DNA from: a virus
Reading direction: 5' to 3' (one strand)
IMG/VR virus record: IMGVR_UViG_3300034101_000486
Coordinates: 1-58,016 of that record
Length of the DNA: 58,016 nucleotides
In this document: piece by piece, positions 1 to 7,937 of the stretch
How the letters are laid out: each line of letters opens with the position of its first letter
Position numbering within the stretch: position 1 is the first letter of the stretch
Position numbers and translations under genes: made by a program
The notes under the pieces: generated by a model
Database searches by the model: none
Told to the model about the DNA's origin: nothing
The model's input: the letters and a program-made list of their open reading frames with translations, nothing else

Positions 1-517
1 ACTGAGCTTCCCGCTGTTGCCCTATTTCCATATTGCCGTCTCCCATGGTCAGTCGCGACTTAGATGAACGCGCTTGCTGCTCGAGGAAATCCGCCGTATC
101 GGTGAGTTTCTCTTCTTCACGCAGGGGTGCATCGTGATGCGCCTCCTTCATGTATTTCTCATAAAGAGAAATAGGCAGCTTAAAAGCCAACATCTCATTC
201 ACCCCAATGAACCCCACCCAGTCACCCGTCTTAAGGGTTGCGTACTCCCAGCCAGGAACATCTTCTGGCTTCAAAGGCTCGTAGCCTAAGCGGATCCGCA
301 TCTGGATCGAATCACGAGGGTTAGTCGTGGTCAGCCAGCAACAATGCCAGCCGGAGAGTTTCGGTAAGTCCGGTAAAGAGGACTGAAAAAACTGCTGACG
401 GAACATTTCAACCCGCTCATCTTCGGTCACCTCTCGGTTTTGTGTAACTGCGCGATCTAACATCGCACGATTTTCACGACCTTCTCCTGCGGATTTCTTC
501 AAGCGTTCGTCTGTCAT
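1..517 (-). CDS. Conserved head-region protein, 3' end cut by window edge
   Basis: An open frame of 172 visible residues starts at an ATG (MTDERLKKSAG) preceded by a GAAAGGAG ribosome binding site and runs off the window without a stop. The protein is charged and soluble-looking. It has a Trp-rich middle (the SGWHCCWLTTTNPRD and PEDVPGWEY segments) and a Gln/Arg-rich tail. It follows the scaffold gene and has its own promoter just upstream (548-576). By gene order it should lie immediately before the head protein and major capsid genes at the other end of the window. I recognise the pattern as a conserved phage protein next to scaffold and capsid genes but cannot give a function. A virion or assembly role is inferred from position only. 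Confidence 0.7.
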   Translation of the reverse strand, partial: MTDERLKKSAGEGRENRAMLDRAVTQNREVTEDERVEMFRQQFFQSSLPDLPKLSGWHCCWLTTTNPRDSIQMRIRLGYEPLKPEDVPGWEYATLKTGDWVGFIGVNEMLAFKLPISLYEKYMKEAHHDAPLREEEKLTDTADFLEQQARSSKSRLTMGDGNMEIGQQREAQ

Positions 518-547
518 AATACTCGCTCCTTTCAGCGATTGAAACCA

Positions 548-576
548 ATTATAGGGTTTGAAAAATAAAAAGGCAA
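548..576 (-). promoter_or_regulatory. Sigma-70 promoter TTGCCT-N17-TATAAT
   Basis: On the minus strand a TTGCCT -35 box (571-576) is separated by 17 bp from a perfect TATAAT -10 box (548-553). It lies just after the scaffold stop codon and about 30 bp before the gene starting at 517, so it would add transcription of that gene and the capsid genes beyond it. A 6-bp stem (AAGCGT/ACGCTT, 584-598) overlaps the scaffold stop. The same box pair recurs at several operon starts in the window, which supports the call. Confidence 0.7.
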
Positions 577-590
577 CTCATTCAAGCGTT

Positions 591-1571
591 TCACGCTTTA
601 TTAGTGCGGTCATACTCGGCGTAGCGCTTGACGTATTTCATGCGCAACACGGGATCATCCCAAACGCCCGCTTCAATCAATGCTTGCTTACGCTCGGGAC
701 TGACGTAAATTTCTTTACGCGTTGTAGCTGGCGCGTGCTCACGTCCGGAACCTACTGCGGGACCACCTCTAGGGGTGCGCTCCTCGCGGTATTCACGGTC
801 GTCACGGGTTTGCTTGCGCTCGGCTTTGAACTTTTCAGGCAGGCGGCGAGCTGCGCGTCGGCGCAATTCATCCCAGTATTCCTGCGTCTGTGGATTGTAA
901 CCGTCCTTGGCCAATGATTGGTCAATAGCGATTACGATAGCGGAGTCTTCGTCGCGACCTTGCGAGTCGTACCACTTGTTTTCATCCATGAACTCCTTAG
1001 CGTAGTGCATGGTCATGTCGTCAAGTTGCTGCGCTGTGGGGCGTTGCTGGGCGGCTTGTTGCTTGGCGAATTGGAGTTGCTGCATCTTCTGCATCGCCTG
1101 ATCGCGATACTTCAACGCCTGCGCCACGTCAGCGCCGTTGCCTGCCTCTACCGCCTTAGCGATGACGCGGTCCGCCATCTCGGCATCATGCGACGCCTGA
1201 GCAATCTGCGCATCAAAGCTGCTGAGGTCTACCTGATGGGCTCGCTGCTCTTGAGCAGATACGCGGCGCTCAAGGTCATCATTGCGTTTACGCAGGAAGT
1301 CCAGCTCGAGTTTGTCGCGCTTGATGGCTTGATCGCGGCGCTCCTTGCGCTCAAGTTTTTCAAGTCTGCGTCGCTCGCGGATTGCGTCTCGCTCGTCGTC
1401 ATTACCGTCACCTTCATCCTCCTCGGCGGAAGACTTAGTGCGGTCATCCTCAGCGTCTTCTTGATCATCGTCCTGATCATCTAATTTATCTTGAGTCAGT
1501 TTTGACTCGTCCTCGACGATGATGATTTCTTCACCGCCCTTTTCGTCGTCTTCTTTCATCACATTAGCCAT
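591..1571 (-). CDS. Capsid scaffolding protein
   Basis: A 326-residue protein with the composition of a scaffold. Residues about 1-60 are extremely acidic (runs of E and D). Residues about 65-180 are heptad-like, rich in R, K, E, Q and A, and should form a long coiled coil. The C-terminal 80 residues are basic and ordered, as expected for the segment that binds coat protein. It sits after portal and co-chaperonin genes and before the capsid genes, the usual scaffold position in short-tailed phages. No protease gene is visible nearby, so the scaffold may exit intact, as in P22. Assignment rests on composition and position. Confidence 0.75.
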   Translation of the reverse strand: MANVMKEDDEKGGEEIIIVEDESKLTQDKLDDQDDDQEDAEDDRTKSSAEEDEGDGNDDERDAIRERRRLEKLERKERRDQAIKRDKLELDFLRKRNDDLERRVSAQEQRAHQVDLSSFDAQIAQASHDAEMADRVIAKAVEAGNGADVAQALKYRDQAMQKMQQLQFAKQQAAQQRPTAQQLDDMTMHYAKEFMDENKWYDSQGRDEDSAIVIAIDQSLAKDGYNPQTQEYWDELRRRAARRLPEKFKAERKQTRDDREYREERTPRGGPAVGSGREHAPATTRKEIYVSPERKQALIEAGVWDDPVLRMKYVKRYAEYDRTNKA

Positions 1572-1584
1572 AAATCATCTCCTT

Positions 1585-1998
1585 TCAGATGAATGCTCGG
1601 ATTGCCAACGGGTCACCAGTTACCTGCCCGATGATGTCCAAGTCGTTAAAAATCACAAACATTGCAGATTCATCTTTGCCAGGGATCTTTACTTCCCAGC
1701 GGTCGCCGCCGTACTTAGCCACGCGAACGTATTCACCGGCTTTGCACCACTCACCCTCTGGCCACGTCTTCATGTCATTACGGTTCTTGAAAGCCAGCGG
1801 ACCCATGGCAACCACTTTGCCAATCTGAGTGTTCCACTTCTCGGTTTCATTAGAGCCGTGAATATCGATGATGATACCACCAGCGGATTTCTTTTTGGGC
1901 GTTCGAATCTGAATCAGAACACGGCTTCCGAAAGGCTGAATTCCAGCATCTACTGCTGGGAAAGCCTCCGCCATTGCGTCCTCATAAGTCATTGTCAA
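1585..1998 (-). CDS. GroES-like co-chaperonin
   Basis: The protein has the GroES beta-barrel pattern: an N-terminal strand (QPFGSRVLIQI), a mobile-loop-like segment with hydrophobic tip (SAGGIIIDI), a central GKVVAMGP strand, the GEYVRVAKYGG turn and a final strand ending in an acidic stretch. GroES-type proteins such as T4 gp31 cap host GroEL during capsid protein folding. Its location between portal and scaffold genes suits that role. Start choice is open: a TTG at 1998 has the better spacing (7 nt) from an AGGAG site, while an ATG lies at 1992. It overlaps the end of the preceding small gene. Length (135-137 aa) exceeds host GroES (about 97 aa), mainly through the loop after GKVVAMGP. Confidence 0.7.
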   Translation of the reverse strand: MTMTYEDAMAEAFPAVDAGIQPFGSRVLIQIRTPKKKSAGGIIIDIHGSNETEKWNTQIGKVVAMGPLAFKNRNDMKTWPEGEWCKAGEYVRVAKYGGDRWEVKIPGKDESAMFVIFNDLDIIGQVTGDPLAIRAFI

Positions 1999-2179
1999 GG
2001 TTTTTCTCCTGGTCTAGAAGGTTTAAAAGTACGTTGATTGCCGCCTCATAACCGGCAACCATTCCCACGCGATACCCGTACTCAAAAGTGTCGCGAGTCT
2101 GAGGGCGCTTCAAGGCGTCAACAGCAAATGACTGCTGTTCTGCCTTGAGGCGATTCAGGAGTTGAGACTCAAGGTTCAT
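1982..2179 (-). CDS. Small conserved phage protein, 65 aa
   Basis: A 65-residue mostly helical protein containing RDTFEYGYRVGMVAGYEAA, a pattern I recognise from small proteins beside portal genes in uncultured phages. No function is known to me. Its ATG overlaps the stop of the preceding 45-residue gene (ATGA), and its end overlaps the co-chaperonin start, so the three are translationally coupled. Confidence 0.7.
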   Translation of the reverse strand: MNLESQLLNRLKAEQQSFAVDALKRPQTRDTFEYGYRVGMVAGYEAAINVLLNLLDQEKNLDNDL

Positions 2180-2313
2180 GCAGGAGTCTTAGGCGTGGCG
2201 GGGGCGGCAGGCAGCTTTTGACCGTCTACTTTTTCGCCCGCAGCCATGCGGTGGTGTTGCTTCACAAACGCGCCAGTCATAGGCACGGGGGTGTTGTTAG
2301 GTTTGTCGCTCAT
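2176..2313 (-). CDS. Very small protein, 45 aa
   Basis: A 45-codon frame begins MSDKPNNTPVPMTGAF and ends in a Pro/Ala-rich tail (PAAPATPKTPA). It starts 10 bp after the portal stop region with a GAGGAGAACG binding site and ends in an ATGA overlap with the next gene. The tight packing between portal and the 65-aa gene, plus a good ribosome site, supports expression. Function unknown. Confidence 0.65.
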   Translation of the reverse strand: MSDKPNNTPVPMTGAFVKQHHRMAAGEKVDGQKLPAAPATPKTPA

Positions 2314-2323
2314 AGCGTTCTCC

Positions 2324-4828
2324 TCAAGGGTTAGGGTTGATACCAGTTCCAGTGCTCACAGCGACCTTCTCGCCCGTCGCCATCTCGGCAGCGGCTAGCA
2401 GTTTCGCGGTGTCGTTGTCAGCCGTGTTCATACGCTCGCGGGTCTCAAGGTCTGCGGCGAGGCGTTGATTCTCGGCTTGTTGTCTCATCTGCTCAGACTG
2501 CAAGCGCTCAGTGTTGTTTTGCTGATCGATTGCCATCTTCGCCTGCGTGGTCTGTGCGTCCTGAGCCAACTTGGCTTGGTTGTACTTGGCGGTCTCGGCG
2601 AGTTTCGCCTGCTCCAGCTGAGCACGCTGCTGTGCGAGTTGACCTTGTACCTGAGCGTTGAGCTGTGCAACTTGCAAGCTGTTGTCGGGCGGCATAGGTG
2701 GCTGAGGCTTGAACTGCTGAGCGGCTTGATCCACCTGCGCCAGCTCTTGACCGAAGTTGCCGAGCTGTGCCTCGATGAACTTCTGCACTTCCAAGATGAC
2801 TTTCACCTGCTCGTCGGCTTCCTCGCTGATCAACTCCTCGCGCTGCGCCTTGTCAACCGCGTTGTGTGCTTCGACTAGGTAGTAATTGAGCAGGTGATCA
2901 CGCAAGTGCGTCGCAATCGGGTACAAAAACGTCTTCGCAATCGCAGGATTTGAGCCGAACAGCGGCGACTTGAGGAACGGGATGTGCGTCATCAAGTGCG
3001 CCATGTGATCTTGCGACGGAAGCACGTAAATTGGGCGTCCCATAGCGGCGGCGACGTTCTCGCTCACCGGATCCATGTCCTCGCTACCTGGTTTCGGCTG
3101 CAAAACCTCGCCTTCAGGCACTTTCATGTTGCGGAGGAACATTTCCTCCACTTTTCGTGCGTCATACAGCTGTGGCATAGCCTGCGCACGCTGCATAATT
3201 GCCTGAGTTTGCGCAAAACGCTGGGTTTCGCTGAAAATTGCGGGGTCGCTGACAGGAATGACGTCCATCGGACCGTCAAAATCAGACGGATCGATCTCGA
3301 GACCGGCGGCTTGTGCCTCAACATCCTCAGTCGTCAGGTAAGCGCTGTTGATGCGGTGCAAAATCTTGAAGCATCGCGCCATCGAGCCATGCAAACGGCT
3401 GTGAATTGACGAGAACACCACCATGCCCTGCTCAATGAGCGCCATGGTTGTGCCTACAGGCTGGTTAGGGTTCTGGTCAGAGAGCTTCTCAAAGGACGTT
3501 TGCACCACGCCCTTGCCTGCGTCTACGAGGAAACCCAAGAGCGAGAACAGCGTTGGGCTTGGACCGTTGAACGGCAGTGGCATTGCCAGCTTGCGCACGT
3601 CATCGATGAGCGCCCCACCCTCCATCTCAACCACTTCGGTCGGCTGGACGTTGAGGGTTTGACCTCCTGGACCGCCTTTCAGCTTCAACAGCGTGGGGAC
3701 GTTCTGAATGTGAGCGGAATCGAGCAAAGCGCGGAGTGCGCCGGTGGCTGCGCCGCTCAAGCCGCCAATCATATGCGTCAGACCGATGGGGTACGCGCCA
3801 CGCCAAGGCACAAACGGGAACTCTACGATCCAATCGAGTTCAAGTTGACGGGCGTCATCAGGCTCCCAGTTACGGTACAAGCCCAGACCGAGGTTCGTAG
3901 ACTTGTCAATGCTCAGAATGTAAGGCTCGGGACCATCACCGAAGTCAAGGTACGTATAAACTTCAAAGATCGTACGCAAGCCGTCTTCGTTGTAGCTCAG
4001 GTCTTTGCGTCCCTCAATCTTGTCGTTAGCCTGAGTGGACTTGCTGAACTCGGGATCATCCGGCGTGCCGAGGTCAACGTCGCGGTACATGCCGGACTTG
4101 ACGCGGCGTTGGTACTCAAACTTCGTGATGTACTGCACGTGCGTCTTACGCTCGGCGGTGTAGAAGTTGGTCGCCGCAAACGGCAGGTAGATATCATCAA
4201 TCGCGATGAACTCACTGGCAGGGCGGCGGTGCAACGGGTTCCACATGAACTTCATGTATTGACCGCCGCCGAGCGGGAGCTGCGTGCTCAACTGCTCAAG
4301 CTCGCCACGGAACTCCACCATCTGCTCGGTCGTCTGCCAGTTCATGAACTCGGCTTTACGCTCTGCCTTCTGAATCTTGGACTTGTCCCGCTCGCCTAGA
4401 ATCTTGCTCTTCACCGGACCATTGGGCGGGAAGACCTCCTTCATGAAGCGGGCAGAAAAGTCCACGCACGCCTCGACGAGCATCGGATGAACGACCTTAT
4501 TTGCACCGGTGAACTGAGCACCCCCAGGAGCATCATCACCTAAGCCCGTACGACGCAAGCCCTCCTCGTACTGCTTGTCGCGCTTCTCACGCGCCTCCTT
4601 GTCATTGCCGATCTTCTCAATCAAGTCGCTGATAGCGGTCTTGAGCAGGTCTTGATCGACCTCCTCAACAATGTTGGCAAAGTGGGCGAGTTTGTCGGCG
4701 TGGTCTTCAGCATTCTTCTCACGAATGATTGCCCCGCCGTCTTCGGTGTCCTCTACCTCGTTGTCGACATCCTCAAGTTGAACTACTTCACCTTCAGGCA
4801 TGTCATCTTCTAGTCGTTCAGTTGCCAT
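2324..4828 (-). CDS. Portal protein (P22-like)
   Basis: An 834-residue protein that forms the dodecameric head vertex through which DNA enters and leaves. Residues 1-60 are acidic. The core carries portal-like segments such as FSARFMKEVFPPNGPVKSK, the QLPLGGGQYMKF region and the helix VVFSSIHSRLHGSMARCF typical of the P22-type portal. From about residue 690 the chain becomes a long Gln/Ala-rich coiled coil (repeated AQLNAQVQGQLAQQ-like units), comparable to the C-terminal barrel of P22 portal, which is about 725 aa long. It follows the terminase genes in the standard packaging order. The assignment is from pattern recognition and context. Confidence 0.85.
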   Translation of the reverse strand: MATERLEDDMPEGEVVQLEDVDNEVEDTEDGGAIIREKNAEDHADKLAHFANIVEEVDQDLLKTAISDLIEKIGNDKEAREKRDKQYEEGLRRTGLGDDAPGGAQFTGANKVVHPMLVEACVDFSARFMKEVFPPNGPVKSKILGERDKSKIQKAERKAEFMNWQTTEQMVEFRGELEQLSTQLPLGGGQYMKFMWNPLHRRPASEFIAIDDIYLPFAATNFYTAERKTHVQYITKFEYQRRVKSGMYRDVDLGTPDDPEFSKSTQANDKIEGRKDLSYNEDGLRTIFEVYTYLDFGDGPEPYILSIDKSTNLGLGLYRNWEPDDARQLELDWIVEFPFVPWRGAYPIGLTHMIGGLSGAATGALRALLDSAHIQNVPTLLKLKGGPGGQTLNVQPTEVVEMEGGALIDDVRKLAMPLPFNGPSPTLFSLLGFLVDAGKGVVQTSFEKLSDQNPNQPVGTTMALIEQGMVVFSSIHSRLHGSMARCFKILHRINSAYLTTEDVEAQAAGLEIDPSDFDGPMDVIPVSDPAIFSETQRFAQTQAIMQRAQAMPQLYDARKVEEMFLRNMKVPEGEVLQPKPGSEDMDPVSENVAAAMGRPIYVLPSQDHMAHLMTHIPFLKSPLFGSNPAIAKTFLYPIATHLRDHLLNYYLVEAHNAVDKAQREELISEEADEQVKVILEVQKFIEAQLGNFGQELAQVDQAAQQFKPQPPMPPDNSLQVAQLNAQVQGQLAQQRAQLEQAKLAETAKYNQAKLAQDAQTTQAKMAIDQQNNTERLQSEQMRQQAENQRLAADLETRERMNTADNDTAKLLAAAEMATGEKVAVSTGTGINPNP

Positions 4829-4836
4829 TACTCACC

Positions 4837-7776
4837 TCACATAAACTGGTTAACGATTGCATCCACGCGGCTCGGGTCGTATGCCGACACGCTACCGCCC
4901 TGTGCGTAGTTCTGCGGCGCGTTGATGCTACCCATAATCTGATCGACCTGAAACGGGTCGTACGTTGTGGGCGGTGTGCCCACCATTCCGCCCTCGGCGT
5001 AACGCGTAGACTTGACCTCGTCAGGCTGCAACGATGCGCGACCCTTCTGAGTCTTAGGCGTGCCCCGCTCGGCTTCACGCTGAACGGACTCAATCAGGTC
5101 TCGCAGCGAGCGGTTGTCAGTGCCCAGCTGAATGCCGAGCGCGTTGTTGTGGGTGTCGGTCGGATAGTCAGAGCGAGGCTCGCTCAAACCCATCCAGTAT
5201 CCGGCAGTGCGGAAGGGCGCTTCCTTCAACTCGTACGCCTTACCCAACAAGTCCGCAATAGTCGGATTGGTCTTCTGCGCAGCGATCGCCGAGGCGAGCA
5301 TATGCCGCGCTGCATCGCGCTTGGCGTTGTCGCGGGGGCTGGGGAACATCTCCTGCGCCACGGTCTCTGAGTAAAGTCTCAAGTTGCCCAGCGTCGGGTC
5401 GGGTAAGCCCTCACCCGCACGCACGCGACCGCCCTCGGCGTAGCCGTCGGTCTTGGGAACGTAGTCGTTGATCAGGTCACCGAACTCTTCAGCTTTGATG
5501 AACCGCTCACCATTGTAATTCTTCATGAATTCTTTTTGTATGGAGTTCGGATCAACCATACCGAAGTCCCCGCCGTAATTATCACGGATGAACTTCTTAA
5601 CCGCTGAAGGGTTATTAGCGTCAATGATGTCGTAATGGTGTAGGTCTTTGATATCACCCCACGAGCCGCTCTTCAAGAACTCCAACACCGAGTCAGTGAT
5701 TTTGTTTTTGTAATCTGGGTCACGCCTTGTGTATTCACGCGCACGCTCACTGCTGAAACTATTCTCAACCGGCTTCAGCTCAAGAATATCTTGCGGTACT
5801 GTTTCGGGCTGGCGACCGGTTTCTTTTGCCCAAGCAAGGTAGCGCTGATCCAGACTACCGGTGACTTCGGGTTGACCTTCCCAGTTCAAAAACTCAGTAA
5901 CCTCTGGGGTGTCTTTATTCTTTTGGAACCATGCGTCGAAAGAACTCTGGTTAGGTTTCTGAACCATCGCTTGCGCATGAGGGCGACCCTCAGCATCGAG
6001 CAAGGTGGTGAGGCGTCTGTCCCCAGACCCGTAAGACTTAGCAAGCCCCTCGCCCTGCGTACACCAACCAGCTTGTTTGCCGATCGTCGTACAGAGCTTC
6101 ATAGCTGACGCATCAGTCGTTGCAGGGATATCAACCCACTTCATTCCTGGTTCTTTGACAAATGACAGCTGCGTGTTAGGGATCTCAAGTCGCGGAGTGG
6201 CGGTGAGGTTGCTCATCATGTCACCCCGCTCTGCCTTAATTGCCTCCTCGGAACGCCACTTGTTGACTGCGTCAACCTTCTCCACCATCTGCTTCATCGA
6301 CACCTTATCAAGCTGCTCAGGTGTCAAGCGCAGGTTAGCAGGTAAACCTGACTCGGGGTCAAGCATGTTCAGAATCTCATCTGACATATGACCGAACCCA
6401 AGGTTCTCACCGAGCGATACGGGGTCTTGGATCTTATAAAGCGGCGTGTTGCGGTCGAGCTTTTCGATCCAAGGGTTTTCCGCCATCATGCGGAGAGTCG
6501 CTTTGTCTTCACCAACTATGCTGGGGAAGTTTTTAGCAACGTGGAATTTTTCTTTATAATCTCCCGCAGGCTTGGAGGTGATCTCCATGTCTGAGATGTT
6601 CTCCCACAGCTCGGCTTTGCGGGCGTTAGCTTCATTTGCCTCAGGGTAACCCGCCTCGGCGTGTCTCTTTACGGCGAACCCTTCCTCGGGGTAACCGGCT
6701 TCGCGGCGCATCTTGACGACGTCATCAGGCAACCATGCGCCGAGTTCTTCTGCGGCGTCTCCTGGTATGTGCGAGTAACCCTGCTCGTGCGCCAGACGGA
6801 TCGGGTCGTCCGGTGTACCCATCTCGTTACGGATGTACTTTTCGAGCTTAGTGTCAAGCCACTTGTTGAGCGCTAATCTGTCTTCGCCGTAGAGCTTATT
6901 TAAGACGTCGGGTCTGTTCTCTTTCAGCCATGGGACAGGAGAGTGGTAAACGCTAGGACCCAGATCCACCATCTTAGACCAAAGGTCTTCACCGGCGGCT
7001 GCGTTGATCAAGTCGCCGCTCATGACTTCAGGGTTACGCTTGAGAGGCTGCACTGACATCGTAACGCTGTCTCTTCTAGCGAGCGGTGGTTGCCAGTTAC
7101 CGCCCTTCGGCTTGACGGCATACGACCGCAGGGGTGAGGTCGCGCTCTCAACGATGTCACGCGCAACGGCTGGCGCGGTCTGCACGAGGTTGGTACCCAC
7201 GCGCTTAGCAATGCTCGTTAACGGCGGTCCGACCAACATCGCCGCCTCAGCCGTGTCATCGGGCAGCATGGGGACGTTAGCCTTGTTGATGTTCGTGATC
7301 GGCTGTCCGTAGCTCAAGCGCTCAGCAGTACGAGCTAGCGCCGGTACGCCGAGGAACTCCATCGTACCCTGCATCTGTTGCGTGCGCTGCGGCGAGTAAG
7401 TCTGCTTCAGGAAGTCGGCAATGCGACCGAGCGCGGCGTTCTGCGGTTGGGCTTGAACGGAGTCACCCTTAGCGTAGTGCGTCCTGACCGAACCGCCGTC
7501 CGCCCACTTGACCTTGTCAGCCCAATACGCGGCGCTGGCTGGTCCCTTGGCGATGTTAGCCGCGTGACGCGACTTGAACGAGGCACGCTTAGCCTTCATG
7601 CGGTCAGACTCGCCCGCCTTGGGCTTACCCGCCGTGCTAGCGCCTTGCTCGCCGAAGCGAATGATCTTCTCCTTACCGTTCACCTTGGTCTTCACGATGT
7701 GGGACTTAGTGGGGTGGCTCGGCGTGCGCCGTGGTTGATTCAACGGCAAGCTGTCCTTGTCGACGCGCTCGGTCAT
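4837..7776 (-). CDS. 979-aa multidomain protein, PcfJ-like core, possible virion cargo
   Basis: An unusually large gene between large terminase and portal. Residues 1-75 are basic and contain FKSRHAANIAKGPASAAYW. At about 93-110 is a short motif WADGGSVRTHYAKGDSVQ, which recurs almost unchanged in the 891-aa ejection protein. The middle (about 560-660) contains GWCTQGEGLAKSYGSGDRR followed by LLDAEGRPHAQA, resembling the PcfJ family. A later stretch (about 840-900) has KRDAARHMLA and TDTHNNALGIQLG, resembling DUF6973-type domains. The C-terminus carries YAEGGRV, YAEGGMV and YAQGGSV, and a duplicated YDPxxVDxI element. It overlaps its 54-aa neighbour by ATGA. Function is unknown. Its size, position and shared motifs suggest a packaged or ejected protein, but this is inference. 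Confidence 0.6.
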   Translation of the reverse strand: MTERVDKDSLPLNQPRRTPSHPTKSHIVKTKVNGKEKIIRFGEQGASTAGKPKAGESDRMKAKRASFKSRHAANIAKGPASAAYWADKVKWADGGSVRTHYAKGDSVQAQPQNAALGRIADFLKQTYSPQRTQQMQGTMEFLGVPALARTAERLSYGQPITNINKANVPMLPDDTAEAAMLVGPPLTSIAKRVGTNLVQTAPAVARDIVESATSPLRSYAVKPKGGNWQPPLARRDSVTMSVQPLKRNPEVMSGDLINAAAGEDLWSKMVDLGPSVYHSPVPWLKENRPDVLNKLYGEDRLALNKWLDTKLEKYIRNEMGTPDDPIRLAHEQGYSHIPGDAAEELGAWLPDDVVKMRREAGYPEEGFAVKRHAEAGYPEANEANARKAELWENISDMEITSKPAGDYKEKFHVAKNFPSIVGEDKATLRMMAENPWIEKLDRNTPLYKIQDPVSLGENLGFGHMSDEILNMLDPESGLPANLRLTPEQLDKVSMKQMVEKVDAVNKWRSEEAIKAERGDMMSNLTATPRLEIPNTQLSFVKEPGMKWVDIPATTDASAMKLCTTIGKQAGWCTQGEGLAKSYGSGDRRLTTLLDAEGRPHAQAMVQKPNQSSFDAWFQKNKDTPEVTEFLNWEGQPEVTGSLDQRYLAWAKETGRQPETVPQDILELKPVENSFSSERAREYTRRDPDYKNKITDSVLEFLKSGSWGDIKDLHHYDIIDANNPSAVKKFIRDNYGGDFGMVDPNSIQKEFMKNYNGERFIKAEEFGDLINDYVPKTDGYAEGGRVRAGEGLPDPTLGNLRLYSETVAQEMFPSPRDNAKRDAARHMLASAIAAQKTNPTIADLLGKAYELKEAPFRTAGYWMGLSEPRSDYPTDTHNNALGIQLGTDNRSLRDLIESVQREAERGTPKTQKGRASLQPDEVKSTRYAEGGMVGTPPTTYDPFQVDQIMGSINAPQNYAQGGSVSAYDPSRVDAIVNQFM

Positions 7777-7937
7777 TTCTTCCTCGCCGCTCTCATATTG
7801 TCGACGAGGTTGGGGTAAGGGCGTCCGGCGCTCTTTGCTGCCGCCTTGGCGGAGGACTTAGCCGCTGGTGACAGCGTCTTGCTCTCGCCGAGACCCTTTG
7901 GTCGTGCTTTGTCCCAGATTGGCTTCTTAGGCTGCAT
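7773..7937 (-). CDS. Small basic protein between terminase and 979-aa gene
   Basis: A 54-residue Lys/Ala-rich protein beginning MQPKKPIWDKARPKGLG and ending GRPYPNLVDNMRAARKK. It overlaps the terminase stop by 11 bp and the next start by ATGA, so it is read as part of the packaging operon. I recognise the PNLVDNMRAARKK ending from small phage genes in the same position. Its basic charge would suit DNA or RNA contact, but function is unknown. Confidence 0.7.
   Translation of the reverse strand: MQPKKPIWDKARPKGLGESKTLSPAAKSSAKAAAKSAGRPYPNLVDNMRAARKK

Noticed and set aside
584-598. Scaffold gene terminator
   Set aside because: Only a 6-bp stem overlapping the stop, without a T-tract. A promoter follows immediately.
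918-1484. Long plus-strand frame opposite the scaffold gene
   Set aside because: Hydrophobic, low-complexity complement of the acidic/basic scaffold sequence, with no ribosome site or operon context.
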